64,000 nucleotides of DNA from Microglena sp. YARC (Eukaryota; Chlorophyta; Chlorophyceae; Chlamydomonadales; Chlamydomonadaceae). Below the pieces are notes generated by a model. That model was not told the DNA's origin and did not search any database. It saw only the letters and a list, made by a program, of their open reading frames with translations. The stretch spans positions 20,784,613 to 20,848,612 of the forward strand of contig CM039465.1 in the NCBI GenBank assembly GCA_022414725.1. Reading direction: 5' to 3'. Of this stretch, positions 33,801 through 39,600 are shown piece after piece (position 1 is the stretch's first letter; each line of letters opens with the position of its first letter). Made by a program: the position numbers and the translations under genes.

Positions 33801-35516
33801 CTTTCTGTTGTCTTTCTGTTGCCCCTGTCTTAGATGACCAGTTGCAGGTATGTATGTATGTATGTCAGTACTCTTCCTGTATTGTTGTCAACTACATGTT
33901 TAACCAATGTTGTACAGAAACAGGTTTTTTACAGCTTGAACACCTGTTTAACAACCTGAACAGGGTGCAGGCTACCGACCTGCAACGCTAAGGGTGACTG
34001 TAAGGGGAATCGAACCCCCGACTCTTCGTCGTTAAAGCAATTTGGTGTACCACTAGACCAATCATATCACTGAAACAGGCTAACTGCTTCAGGGTGCAGG
34101 CTGCCGTACGGTAAACCCAATCACCACTCTTGTCAGTTACGGTTATGTAATGAATGCACTGTAACTCATTCATCAATTTTTACTGTAATTCATGCCGTAC
34201 TGTAAACCCAATCACCACTCTTGTCAGTTCTGTATGGAATGAGTACTGGTAATGAAGCTTACTTGCCGCTATATTGCCTTTCTTTTCCTGAGGATTTGTA
34301 GGAAGCCCCCTTCCTGATGTTGTTGAGGGGGCAAGTCATGTGCCATCAATTGCCTGTTGATGACTATGTAATGTAATGTAATGTAATGTAATGTAATGTA
34401 ATGTAATGTAATGTATTGTAATGCAATGTAATGTAATGTAATGTAATGTAATGTAATGTATTGTAATGCAATGTAATGTAATGTAATGTAATGTAATGTA
34501 ATGTAATGTAATGTAATGTAATGTAATGTATTGTAATGCAATGCAATGTAATGTAATGTAATGTAATGTAATGTAATGTAATGTAATGTAATGTAATGTA
34601 ATGTAATGCAATGTATTGTAATGTAATGTAATGTAATGTAATGTAATGTAATGTATTGTAATGCAATGTAATGTAATGTAATGTAATGTAATGTAATGTA
34701 TTGTAATGTAATGTAATGTATTGTAATGTAATGTAATGCAATGTAATGTAATGCAATGTAATGTAATGTAATGTAATGTAATGTAACGTAATGTAATGTA
34801 ATGCAATGTAATGTAATGTATTGTAATGCAATGTGATGCAATGTATTGTAATGTAATGTATTGTAATGTAATGCAATGTAATGTAATGTAATGTAATGTA
34901 ATGTAATGTAATGTAATGTAATGTAATGTAATGTAATGTAATGTAATGTAATGTAATGTATTGTAATGCAATGTAATGCAATGTAATGCAATGTATTGTA
35001 ATGTAATGCAATGTAATGTAATGCAATGTAATGTAATGTAATGTATTGTAATGTAATGTAATGTATTGTAATGCAATGTAATGTATTGCAATGTAATGTA
35101 ATGCAATGTAATGCAATGTATTGTAATGCAATGTAATGTAATGTAACGCAATGTATTGTAATATAAAGTAATGTAATCCACTGCTACTTTGTTGCCAGGT
35201 CGTGCTTGTGCCCCCCCCACCCGAGGAGAGTCCCGAGGAGAAGGAGGAGGAGGAGGAGGATTGCAATGATTATGATGCAAATGACCCATTGGAGACAACA
35301 TCGCGTGATTTGAGGTTGAGAGTGGAGATCATGAGGCATGGCATGATGCAGCATGCTTGTGAGGGCAGTGATGCTGACACCACAAGCTTGCGGAGGGATG
35401 TAGAGTCGAGTTGTGATGGCCTGGAGGAGATGGATGATGTGGTCTGCAAAGCTGTGATAGCCTCCTTGCTCACCTTTGATCACGATTCGGTGAAGAAGAG
35501 GACAGGAGCCAATTGA
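2116..35516 (+). CDS. Multi-exon gene with C-terminal TIR-like domain (5' partial)
   Basis: Fifteen exons join in phase: 2116-2193, 4590-4748, 6336-6439, 12535-12628, 13661-13850, 15553-16037, 16563-16644, 17591-17948, 19089-19211, 20927-21022, 22601-22748, 28554-28780, 29062-29266, 29823-29990, 35199-35516. They sum to 2835 nt, 945 codons with the TGA. Residues 1-640 match no family I recognise; 370-520 are acidic and low-complexity. Residues about 705-930 read FFVCHRWASPF, then [10 protein letters not shown], then [20 protein letters not shown] and a late D/V-rich helix. This order resembles the F-V-S-H-x-W / V-W-x-D / P-W-x-R-A-W-C-L-x-E domain often joined to TPR or ankyrin repeats in algal proteins; that resemblance is from memory of the family. 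Some family positions are altered (S instead of the usual W in RAWCL), so activity or signalling role is unknown. No start codon is identified; earlier exons may lie before 2116. Introns make up about 92% of the span. Confidence 0.8.
2700..4589 (+). repeat. Ghost copies of exon 2 acceptor edge (about 15)
   Basis: Units of roughly 100-160 bp each carry the equivalent of 'gactgtgag|GCAGCTTATGAC...GTGACTGATGCTGTCATGGA' followed by aaacataa and AT-rich or CTGCTCATCACCAGCTG spacers. The coding echo is AAYD(M/A)VTDAV(V/M)EN. Divergence grows towards 2700. The true exon is the only copy that continues into long open coding sequence. Confidence 0.85.
4590..4748 (+). CDS. Gene 1 exon 2
   Basis: Fifty-three codons, phase 0/0, beginning [20 protein letters not shown] and ending AKTANTIQ before donor GTGAAAGT. 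The acceptor is the ag of gactgtgag, the position conserved in the upstream ghosts. Confidence 0.8.
4922..5078 (+). repeat. Ghost copies of exon 2 donor edge (2)
   Basis: 'aagaggtggggcacaac...caagtgacagcg' and 'aagaggtgtggcaaatacaa|gtgacagtg' repeat the last 30-40 nt of exon 2 plus its donor. They are separated by CACCCCCACC-rich spacer that also follows the real donor at 4765. Confidence 0.85.
5150..6300. repeat. CAT/CAC trinucleotide microsatellite, 1.1 kb
   Basis: Nearly uninterrupted (CAT)n with AAGCAT interruptions at irregular spacing, flanked by (CAC)n. Poly-His, poly-Ile and poly-Met reading frames across it are by-products. It lies in the intron between exons 2 and 3. Confidence 0.95.
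6336..6439 (+). CDS. Gene 1 exon 3
   Basis: Reads [20 protein letters not shown]...MLDVMTKRG. Acceptor cttcacagag, donor GTGAGT at 6440. It ends two bases into a glycine codon that exon 4 completes. A partial echo of its interior (ctattctgcagcagtgtggatg) sits at 6630-6672. Confidence 0.82.
6440..6625. repeat. G-rich (GGGTG/GTGTGG) intron tract
   Basis: Low-complexity G/T-rich sequence directly after the exon 3 donor. No gene seen. Confidence 0.8.
6630..6955 (+). repeat. Decayed exon 3 echo and decayed exon 4 acceptor units
   Basis: After the exon 3 echo come five or six diverged versions of 'ctgtctatgcatcacctgcag' each followed by an A-rich spacer. They look like old units of the 75-bp array that starts at 6956. 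Confidence 0.7.
6956..12534 (+). repeat. 75-bp minisatellite of exon 4 acceptor edges, about 74 units
   Basis: Each unit is pyrimidine-rich intron end 'ttaactgtctatgcatcac', gtgcag, then about 34 nt identical to the start of exon 4 (GGTCCTTCTTGAGCCCAGG...), then a 17-nt linker. Units differ mainly by GAGCCC versus GATCCC, so they are very homogeneous. Single-base indels at places such as about 7969, 9650 and 11735 shift the frame. The last seven units before the exon stay open in its frame. Confidence 0.97.
12535..12628 (+). CDS. Gene 1 exon 4
   Basis: The only array member that leaves the repeat: [12 protein letters not shown] then [20 protein letters not shown]. Acceptor cacgtgcag, donor GTAGGT at 12629. 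Its first base completes the glycine codon begun in exon 3, and it ends in phase 0. Confidence 0.85.
12660..13180. repeat. CCTATATAAC-type repeat
   Basis: Short motifs 'cctatataacccctatataac' and 'tgtatgtcatacatgtac' are arranged in higher-order units of about 105 bp (three near-identical copies at about 12780-13050). TATA-like strings are abundant but are repeat units, not promoters. Confidence 0.85.
13300..13660 (+). repeat. Ghost copies of exon 5 acceptor edge (2) with telomere-like spacers
   Basis: Copies at 13347-13402 and 13477-13552 repeat 'ggtaacggttgc.ttcttcgga' and 'tcacagttgtgggtcgtg' from exon 5. Each is preceded by CCCTAAA/CCCCAAA runs, as is the real exon, so the telomere-like stretch is part of the duplicated unit. 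Confidence 0.85.
13661..13850 (+). CDS. Gene 1 exon 5
   Basis: Reads [20 protein letters not shown]...[12 protein letters not shown]. Acceptor acatacacag, donor GTGCGT at 13851. One G is left over and completed by TG of exon 6. Family not recognised. Confidence 0.85.
13860..14210. repeat. (GGCTT)n-rich repeat
   Basis: Several runs of TTGGC/GGCTT pentamers separated by short unique stretches. Reading frames through it are repeat translations. Confidence 0.85.
14277..14762. repeat. (CA)n and poly-C microsatellite
   Basis: CACACA runs mixed with CCCCCC blocks, CACG and CCACCA stretches. No gene. Confidence 0.95.
14805..15552 (+). repeat. Ghost copies of exon 6 acceptor edge (4)
   Basis: Copies near 14816, 14932, 15313 and 15419 repeat 'ttgcag|TGACTGGCGATGGTG' and 'TTCCCGTGGGCCACACC', coding echo [16 protein letters not shown]. 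Between them come repeated 'caatctctaactttctg' and 'tatgtatgtgtggtgg'. Confidence 0.88.
15553..16037 (+). CDS. Gene 1 exon 6 (repeat-bearing)
   Basis: Starts [20 protein letters not shown], then an acidic [12 protein letters not shown] run. Next come five imperfect copies of an [12 protein letters not shown] unit (an in-frame coding minisatellite of about 36-39 bp at 15735-15925). It ends [20 protein letters not shown]...RMSVS. The donor GTCAGT at 16038 gives phase 0, fitting exon 7. Confidence 0.82.
16040..16550. repeat. ATGTGTTATGTGTA and CCACCATATGATCATCACC repeats
   Basis: Two low-complexity blocks. The second contains one ghost of the exon 7 acceptor edge at 16437-16460 ('cacttgctacaggtgcccacc'). 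Confidence 0.85.
16563..16644 (+). CDS. Gene 1 exon 7
   Basis: Reads [20 protein letters not shown]...PPSERP. Acceptor cttgctacag, donor GTAACA. One G left over, completed by CG of exon 8. Confidence 0.82.
16775..16885 (+). repeat. CATA-linked short interspersed repeat, copy
   Basis: 'acagtccaggggtaggttaaataggctaaagggacttgcccaac...aaaaagaaaaagctctgatgaactgaa': one of about 14 copies in the window. A (CATA)n run follows at 17040-17115. Confidence 0.8.
17040..17345. repeat. (CATA)n and (TTA)n microsatellites
   Basis: (CATA)n at 17040-17130 and (ATT)n at 17280-17340, with AT-rich unique sequence between. No gene. Confidence 0.95.
17362..17590 (+). repeat. Ghost copies of exon 8 acceptor edge (2)
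   Basis: 'actatgtaagcag|CGCTAGAGGGATT' at about 17370 and 'actatgtatgcag|CGCTAGAGGGATTCCTGCTT' at about 17466. The real border is 'gtatgcag|CGCTACAGGGATTCC' at 17590. Confidence 0.9.
17591..17948 (+). CDS. Gene 1 exon 8
   Basis: Reads [20 protein letters not shown]...[20 protein letters not shown], then a K/E/D-rich stretch with [16 protein letters not shown] and an acidic tail ending TAEDDK. Donor GTAAGT at 17949. Leftover AA is completed by exon 9. Function not recognised. Confidence 0.87.
17949..18960. other. Intron 8: unique sequence, small repeat and (TTG)n tract
   Basis: Holds 18300-18540, an inverted relative of the repeat at 45455-45530 and 61150-61285 (shared 'ggcggagagtgttggc'), and a TTG microsatellite at 18630-18825. 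C-rich DNA follows. No coding sequence recognised. Confidence 0.7.
18985..19088 (+). repeat. Ghost copy of exon 9 acceptor edge (1)
   Basis: 'catccaggccgtttacagacttcagcgcttctgacctgg...ctagctgcctgcaaagcatggaaac' repeats the first half of exon 9 with its acceptor, then diverges into C-rich spacer. Confidence 0.9.
19089..19211 (+). CDS. Gene 1 exon 9 with GC-AG donor
   Basis: Reads (K)[20 protein letters not shown]...[14 protein letters not shown]. Only an exon ending CTCAG|GCAAGT keeps exon 10 open (next codon AG+G). The GTTTTG alternative three bases later would put a stop in exon 10. AG|GCAAGT is the strong consensus for rare GC-AG introns. Confidence 0.82.
19225..20310 (+). repeat. Ghost copies of exon 9 donor edge (about 11)
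   Basis: Units of about 85 bp carry 'gaccagtgggccactctcttcgcactcgcatacctcaggca', coding echo [12 protein letters not shown], then 'cttcaggaac...ttgttacgtatgtttgttg'. Centres are near 19250, 19385, 19480, 19665, 19750, 19835, 19920, 20005, 20090, 20180 and 20265. Most have lost the exact GCAAGT donor. A (TTA)n tract interrupts at 19545-19645. Confidence 0.9.
20927..21022 (+). CDS. Gene 1 exon 10
   Basis: Reads [20 protein letters not shown] then [12 protein letters not shown]. Acceptor tttatttcag, donor GTAAGT at 21023. Leftover AA is completed by exon 11. Confidence 0.87.
21095..21510 (+). repeat. Ghost copies of exon 10 donor edge (3) with (CCAA)n spacers
   Basis: 'gcttgggagtggcttggcc...ctggagatcccctctgcccatgggaaa|gtaagtttgtctgcc' recurs at about 21103, 21280 and 21430. 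Each is followed by CCAACCAACCAA runs, as is the real donor. Confidence 0.93.
21545..22115 (+). repeat. Composite repeat: CATA-linked element plus donor-like units (4)
   Basis: About 120-bp units join part of the interspersed repeat ('acagtacactggtgaactgaacc') to 'gacaagtaagtttgcctgcc', resembling the exon 10 donor downstream sequence, then 'cagcagcaccagtcaaccccac'. Confidence 0.8.
22282..22435 (+). repeat. CATA-linked short interspersed repeat, copy
   Basis: Nearly complete copy: 'taccaggggtagccaaataggcttaaggg' through 'gggagccctgagtttgtgctacagtgat'. Confidence 0.85.
22601..22748 (+). CDS. Gene 1 exon 11
   Basis: Reads (K)[20 protein letters not shown] then [20 protein letters not shown]...LARAGK. 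Acceptor gccttctttag, donor GTGCGA. Ends phase 0. Predicted helical, no known motif. It has no clear ghosts. Confidence 0.8.
22800..22925 (+). repeat. tRNA-headed SINE, copy 1
   Basis: D-arm-like 'ggttcaatggtttatca' and T-arm-like 'ggtttgaatccc' precede the body 'ggtcgctgtcaaccgccatggtagc' shared with copies near 51000 and 54650. Confidence 0.65.
23040..23230. repeat. CATATGATATCATATGAT palindrome cluster
   Basis: Self-complementary CATATGAT/ATCATATG motifs recur six or more times around short unique sequence. Could fold into hairpins; function unknown. Confidence 0.7.
23365..23530. repeat. (ACCAA)n-like simple repeat
   Basis: 'aaccaaaccaagcc' type pentamer runs. No gene. Confidence 0.9.
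23731..24137 (-). repeat. Split repeat B2
   Basis: About 400 bp nearly identical to 24485-24890. Contains 'cctgcttgctggacattgag' and 'ggggcccccattggtacaag'. Confidence 0.9.
24241..24490 (-). repeat. Split repeat A2
   Basis: About 250 bp nearly identical to 27357-27604. Runs directly into B1 at 24485-24490. Confidence 0.92.
24485..24890 (-). repeat. Split repeat B1
   Basis: Partner of 23731-24137. On the minus strand it ends exactly where A2 begins. Confidence 0.92.
25060..25580 (-). pseudogene. Tyrosine recombinase (phage-integrase fold) remnant
   Basis: Minus-strand reading gives [19 protein letters not shown] (arm with first catalytic R region), then [18 protein letters not shown], then [20 protein letters not shown] (the H-x-x-R box), then [17 protein letters not shown] with the candidate nucleophile Tyr. 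The stop replaces the Trp expected in G-R-W-K-S, and a frame change separates the first block from the second, so the copy is dead. Upstream '[20 protein letters not shown]' continues the N-terminal SAM-like part in another frame. Confidence 0.85.
25906..26109 (-). pseudogene. PHD-like zinc finger remnant inside the retroelement
   Basis: Minus-strand frame has GCTIYQ...[15 protein letters not shown] then [11 protein letters not shown]. The C-x2-C...H-x3-C...C-x4-C-x2-C spacing suits a PHD-type finger. It lies between the RNase H and recombinase remnants, so it is probably part of the element's protein. Confidence 0.55.
26100..26345 (-). pseudogene. RNase H-like remnant of the retroelement
   Basis: Reads [20 protein letters not shown] then [20 protein letters not shown]. 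This matches the E-L-x-A...W...L-x-G...Y-x-D-N-x-A-V-V...G pattern of DIRS-type RNase H. The catalytic D-N is D-K here. The frame is truncated and then diverges. Confidence 0.65.
26751..27390 (-). other. Retroelement 5' interior, unassigned
   Basis: Two minus-strand open stretches (27390-26977, basic; 26999-26751, with [20 protein letters not shown]) occupy the position expected for gag. No motif recognised. Confidence 0.35.
27357..27604 (-). repeat. Split repeat A1
   Basis: Partner of 24241-24490. Its outer end borders the (AACAAGACC)n repeat. Confidence 0.92.
27605..27800. repeat. (CAAGACCAAA)n simple repeat
   Basis: ACAAGACC(A/C)AA units in tandem, open in several frames by periodicity only. 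Confidence 0.93.
27905..28553 (+). repeat. Ghost copies of exon 12 acceptor edge (9)
   Basis: Units of 60-90 bp: 'aattcaaattg' spacer, 'tgtgtccag|GAGGAGGCGAGCGAGGACGACC', 'atagacatgccaaatc'. Acceptors fall near 27914, 27993, 28077, 28166, 28247, 28312, 28375, 28432 and 28494. Coding echo E-E-(A/P)-S-E-D-D-H. The real exon differs by running on without the spacer. Confidence 0.93.
28554..28780 (+). CDS. Gene 1 exon 12
   Basis: Starts [20 protein letters not shown], includes [20 protein letters not shown] and [19 protein letters not shown], ends KFFVCH plus AG of an Arg codon. Donor GTAGGT. It opens the TIR-like domain. Confidence 0.9.
28781..29061 (+). repeat. Intron 12 with ghost of exon 12 donor edge (1)
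   Basis: 'ttctttgtttgtcacag|gtgagtttgatgaatatgtttgtgcatg' at 28909-28955 repeats the donor border and following 30 nt. Short (GGTT)n and (CTTG)n runs lie nearby. Confidence 0.88.
29062..29266 (+). CDS. Gene 1 exon 13 (TIR-like core)
   Basis: Reads (R)[20 protein letters not shown] then [20 protein letters not shown] and [13 protein letters not shown]. Acceptor ttcacctgcag, donor GTGAGA. FFVCH|RWASPF across the junction reconstitutes the F-V-x-H-x-W motif, which independently supports the splice. Confidence 0.92.
29267..29822 (+). repeat. Ghost copies of exon 13 donor edge (2), TTTAGGG-like units, ghost of exon 14 acceptor edge (1)
   Basis: 'gacacaaccaaaaccaagcag|gtgagaaagagagag...' recurs at 29333-29420 and 29420-29450. 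About eight 'ggacacggcac.ttttgtttagggttt' units follow (29450-29700). At 29722-29752 'cacag|GTTGTTCGCAGCTGCTCCAAGAC' copies the start of exon 14, then a CACCAC run. Confidence 0.9.
29823..29990 (+). CDS. Gene 1 exon 14
   Basis: Reads [20 protein letters not shown] then [20 protein letters not shown]...GLDDRLQ. Acceptor cgtacacag, donor GTCAGT, phase 0/0. It carries the S-x-x-L-V-M...C-L-Y-x-L-W segment of the domain. Confidence 0.9.
30165..33140. repeat. 21-bp minisatellite (TCTTTCTGTTGTTGTTT(C/T)(C/T)G), about 140 units
   Basis: Units vary by one to three bases (CCG versus CTG, missing TTG). Because 21 is divisible by three, very long open frames appear on both strands; they are artefacts. 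A decayed ghost of exon 14 ('cccctagcttagatgcccggatacag') lies at its left edge, 30203-30228. Confidence 0.96.
33141..33860 (+). repeat. GTGTATGTATGTTGTCTG units and ghosts of exon 14 donor edge (3)
   Basis: Ghosts at 33546-33612 ('cccaagcctgaggctgctaa...gacc.gttgtag|gtgtgtatg'), 33728-33765 and 33822-33850 repeat up to 65 nt of the exon 14 3' end. Earlier units at 33145-33420 repeat 'gtgtatgtatgttgt.tgttatgaatgtaaacag'. Confidence 0.88.
33955..34078 (-). repeat. tRNA-headed SINE, copy 2 (tRNA-like part)
   Basis: Minus strand shows 'tggtctagtggtacacca' (D-arm-like), loop TTAACGA, 'gggggttcgattcccc' (T-arm), then 'cgttgcaggtcggtagc' like copy 4. Acceptor and anticodon stems pair poorly, so it is not called a working tRNA gene. 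Confidence 0.55.
34362..35168. repeat. (AATGT)n pentanucleotide array, 0.8 kb
   Basis: About 160 pentamers with sporadic TTGTA and GCA variants, immediately before the last exon of gene 1. Confidence 0.97.
35199..35516 (+). CDS. Gene 1 exon 15 (terminal)
   Basis: Reads [20 protein letters not shown] then [20 protein letters not shown]...[17 protein letters not shown]...[14 protein letters not shown]...KKRTGAN and TGA at 35514. Acceptor gttgccag. The acidic run may be a coding expansion. The D-T...D...D-x-x-V helix suits the end of the TIR-like domain. Confidence 0.87.
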   Translation, partial: VVLVPPPPEESPEEKEEEEEDCNDYDANDPLETTSRDLRLRVEIMRHGMMQHACEGSDADTTSLRRDVESSCDGLEEMDDVVCKAVIASLLTFDHDSVKKRTGAN

Positions 35517-35850
35517 GGAGGAGGAGGAGGATGTTGATGATGGCGGTGCTTATGGTGATGACGATAATGCTGATGCTGATGATGATGATGAGGAGGAGGA
35601 GGAGGAGGAGGCACATGAGTGCATGACCCTTTTGTGAGACCACATTGCATGATATGAGGTTGAAACTAGAGATCATGAGCCGTTGAAGAAGAGGACAGGA
35701 GCAACTTCAGGATGAGGATGATGTAGGTGAGGAGGAGGAGGAGGAGGCACATGACCCTTTAGAGTCCACATTGCATGACATGAGGTTGAAACAGGAGATC
35801 ATGAGTCGATAAATAGGAGGACAGGAGCAACTTGAGGATGTTGTATGTCA
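35517..35850 (+). repeat. Ghost copies of the gene 1 terminal exon (2)
   Basis: After the stop, 'gaggaggaggagg...gatgat' plus 'atgaccctttagagtccacattgcatgacatgaggttgaaac.ggagatcatgag' recurs twice, with 'aagaggacaggagcaact' at each end. It copies most of exon 15 including the region of the stop. Confidence 0.88.
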
Positions 35851-35929
35851 CATGTTTTAGGATGTGGGCCGTGCTGAAAGCTGATCTCATTCATGAACTC
35901 GGGGATGAAGGTCTCAGACACTGCTTTCC

Positions 35930-36112
35930 TTTTCCGCTACGAGCAGCAGCTTCTAGGTCGCTCCCCCAAACAAGCCATTGGGCTAAGCTCCATAATTTCA
36001 GCAATACCTGGAAACTAATTATGCCAGCTGCAATGTGCGATTGGTTGCTTTAGGTATAGCTGGATAGCCAGCCAGGGAAAATGGCTAGAAGCTGCTGCTC
36101 ATAGCTGACCAG
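35930..36112. mobile_element. MITE with about 33-bp inverted repeats, copy
   Basis: Left end 'gctacgagcagcagcttctaggtcgctccc', right end 'aaatggctagaagctgctgctcatagctg'. The interior carries 'agctgcaatgtgcgattgg'. About 170 bp; no coding capacity. Confidence 0.8.
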
Positions 36113-36418
36113 GGTACTACATTTTGTCGAATTGGTCAGCGCTTAAAGTGCACAAACGTCAAATTGGTCGGCGCTTTGTAGTGAAAAAAAAGGAAAACCT
36201 GCGCGTTGCGCCCACAGGGGGTTGAAACAACTGCGAGAAACACAGTTGAGGGGGCTCAGGAAGCGTGCGAGAAATCGCACTGCCGCGCACGCTTTGTAGA
36301 ACCCTACAACTGACAAGACAACCCTGTAGCTGACAAGACAAGACACCCTGTAGCTGACAAGACAAGCTGTGGTCTCAACACAAATGGTATAGATGAGATA
36401 GGCCATGGGATCAGCTTT

Positions 36419-36646
36419 TCAGAACAGCTGTGATAGATAGATGGATGTTAGGTCCAGAGGTAGGCCAAATAGGCTAAAGGGACTTGCCACACCGTATAGG
36501 AAGGGCTTAAAAAGAAATGGCTGCGGTAGAAGGACTTCAAGCTCACAGCAATGTACCACATCCACTTCACTCCATTCCACCGTCGAATCGTCTGTTCTCC
36601 GTCCCTCAGCAAAGGTGAGCTCCCTTGCTGACACACCCACAGGCTC
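36419..36646 (-). CDS. RAD51D: RAD51D exon 9 (candidate terminal exon)
   Basis: Reads EPVGVSARELTFAEGRRTDD then STVEWSEVDVVHCCELEVLL. The first part aligns with the C-terminal strand region of RAD51D (S-x-x-S-G-x-A-A-x-F in plants, from memory). The frame then runs through a copy of the CATA-linked repeat (36452-36525) to a stop at 36419, so about 35 C-terminal residues would be repeat-derived. A further intron before the repeat is possible. Confidence 0.55.
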   Translation of the reverse strand, partial: EPVGVSARELTFAEGRRTDDSTVEWSEVDVVHCCELEVLLPQPFLFKPFLYGVASPFSLFGLPLDLTSIYLSQLF

Positions 36647-39600
36647 CTATAACACACCCACAGGCTCCCCTGTCATACCCACAGACTCCCCTACACGCAC
36701 TTCACTCCGCCCCTCAAAACAGGCGAGCTTCCTTGCTGACACACCGACAGGCTCCTCAACACCCACTCCACACCGCTCCACCGTCCAATCTTCTGTTCTC
36801 TGCCCCTCTGCTGTGGTAGAAGGCCTTCAAGCTCAAACCTCGGAGAGGTTAGTATAGTACCGCACTACGATTCAGCTGCACTGGGATTAAATTTGAGCTT
36901 TAAATTGGTGTAGCTAGAATATGTTTGGGGTTTGGATTGTTCCATGGTACTGGACGCACCCAGACCCTCTGAGATGCAACGGAATCTCCCTAATCAGTGT
37001 ATGTGACGCAATGGAACCTCAAACATCTGTGTCTAGAATGCAGCAGACCCTCAAAAATCTCAAACCATTCTAGACCAGACCTTTTAATATCAAAATAATA
37101 TCCTGTGTCTAGACTAGACCTTTTGATTTTTTATTTTATATCAAACATCACTGAGCCTATACAAGTTGAACTTGGTTATATGGCTCCAGCCTTGAAGGCT
37201 GCTCGCCGTCTTCGGCAGTTGCATAATAAATTCAAAAAAGAACTGAGCACAGAAGGCCATCCCGTAGGTATGGACAAACTTGGAAGGGAGTTTGTGTCAA
37301 GCTGTACCATGCGGCTGTACTCGGTTGCCATCTGCAACGGTTGACAACTGAGTACGGTGGCATTGCATAGCTTGACAGTTTGCACGCTGTCATTAAGATT
37401 ATGAACTTGAATCGTTACATGGTTCTTCAGCCAACACTGGGCTGCTCACCGTCTGACAAGTCCAAGTCCCTCTCTGAGCAAGTAATGAACAGCGCAGCGG
37501 TCCCATAGGTAGATAATAGCACAGTTAGTTATTATCACAGAAGCCAGGGGGGTCAACCACGGGTGTGTGTATGTGTGTGTGTGCGTGTATTATTAGGATT
37601 CAAAACCAGGACGTCTGGGTGGCGGGCTCAGGATTGGCCATACTTCCAAAAATGGTTTATAAGTTAGCAAAAGGTTGCGTCTTCACCATGAGTGTACATT
37701 TAGTTGCTTATAATATGTTGCATGAGCCGTCAGTGGCGGCATCTTATGGAGGTTTAGATATCGGACCGGAGGGTTCCATTCCATGAGGACCCTACCGGGC
37801 AGTACAGATTATGACTCTAGTGAGTCATAGCATAGAAGTACATCATACGCATCTGCAACCAGGGTCTTTTTATACAACTGGCCTGGACAAGTCTTTTAAC
37901 TGTCTAATCCCCTTCGTACGCTCCCTGGTTTCCATGGGTCTTGCATGGGGGGGCTCGGAATTGGAAGACGATTCAAATTAAAAAATCTTGACTCATTACA
38001 TTACATTACATTACATTACATGTTAAAGTCTACTTGACACCGCGAGGGTGTATGAGACTCTGTGCTTTAAACAAAAAGAAAAAGCACCCACAAAGCAAAA
38101 AACCCCATTACATCAGGGGTGTGTCGAGGACAAACAAACCAAACTCCCAACCACCGTTTTGGTGGCGTAGGTATTAAACCCCTTAGAGCAGGACCCAGAT
38201 CTCAACCACTTACAGTGGCGGAGGTAAGAAGCTAACAAATGAGAAGTCTCAAGAAGAAAAAAAGGGATAATAAATTACGGTGCCACTAAGCAGTCCAGGG
38301 CTTCCTGTCTTGCTCTTCTACAAGTAGAAAGATAGTCGGCTAGGTTGCTCCAAAAAGACTTAGTGCCATTTCCATTCATAAAGGTTCTGAATGTGGAATC
38401 GCATAATTCCACATTCCATACGGTTAAGTCGGTATCCTCATGGACATGCCTATAAATATCTGTAAACAGATTCTGGTAGCGGAGGCGAATATCATTATAA
38501 AAAGGGCACTCAAACATATGCATTTCATCCTCAGTTTTTTGGAACCCACACATTTGACAGTGTCTCATTGAGCGAGGGATGTGTGCTCTCATGACTTTGC
38601 GTGGGCTGCAGCTGGATACCCATGAGGCCATGGGGGACTTGGAATTGGAAGACGGTGAGCAGCCCAGAGTTGGCTGAAAAAACATGTAACAATTCGAATT
38701 ACAAATTATTGGCTAATGACTTCACGTGGGCTGCTGCTGGATACCCATAAGGCCATGGGGCGTTATGTCGAACAACACTTGCTGGCCTACAACCTGCAAA
38801 CAGCAAATACACACAGGCAACGTTTGTTTGGGGTTTTGTTCACTAATGCTTCTTCCGTTAAGCCCATCCTGTCGTTGTTGGGCAAGTCCTTTTTGTATAT
38901 TTGGCCTACCCCTGGATTGTAACATAAATATACCATATACATGGTATACCTGGGTAGACATGCATTCAGACAAGAATGAAATAATCGAGAAAAAGAAGCC
39001 CTAAGGGAAAGCTGTGGCAAGGCAAAAACACAGGTTTAGGGGGCAATCACAAAATAAATTATCCCTGTAGCGAGAACTCAGGGCTCCCGTCGTTAAAACG
39101 AGTTGGAGGGGGGGGGGGGGGGGGGGTAGTTTATAAGTGTTTTTCCCGTGTTAGTTCCCCCTGACATCATGGTTGGGCAAGTCCCTTCAGCATTTTTGGC
39201 CAACCGTGGAATTTAACAACCAACATATATCCAATAAGATGATCAAACAACATGAAGACAGGAAAAGGCAACAGAAACAGACAGGTGGCAAATGCATACA
39301 TACATACATGCATGCATGCATGCATGCATAAATATATACATACCGATAGAGGTGTCCGGCTAAGAGTGGCAGACTTGATAGAGCCTGCATGCTGTGCTAG
39401 CTGTAGCTGAAAGCTACATTGGTTACGCCACAGTTCACCAAGAGCAGGTTTCAGTTCAGAGCACATGCCTCTTGCACTGCTCCGGTATCCTCCTGCATGG
39501 GTTGGATTGGGTTGGGTTGGGTTGGGTTGGGTTGGGTTGGGTTGGGTTGGGTTGGGTTGGGTTGGTACTCTTGCACTGCTCCAGTAATCCCCCTACATGG

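Noticed and set aside
33990..34075. Functional tRNA gene
   Set aside because: T-arm and D-arm look right, but acceptor and anticodon stems mispair and the flank matches the SINE body; kept as SINE head.
34269..35301. [14 protein letters not shown] frames
   Set aside because: Translation of (AATGT)n; no other coding signal.
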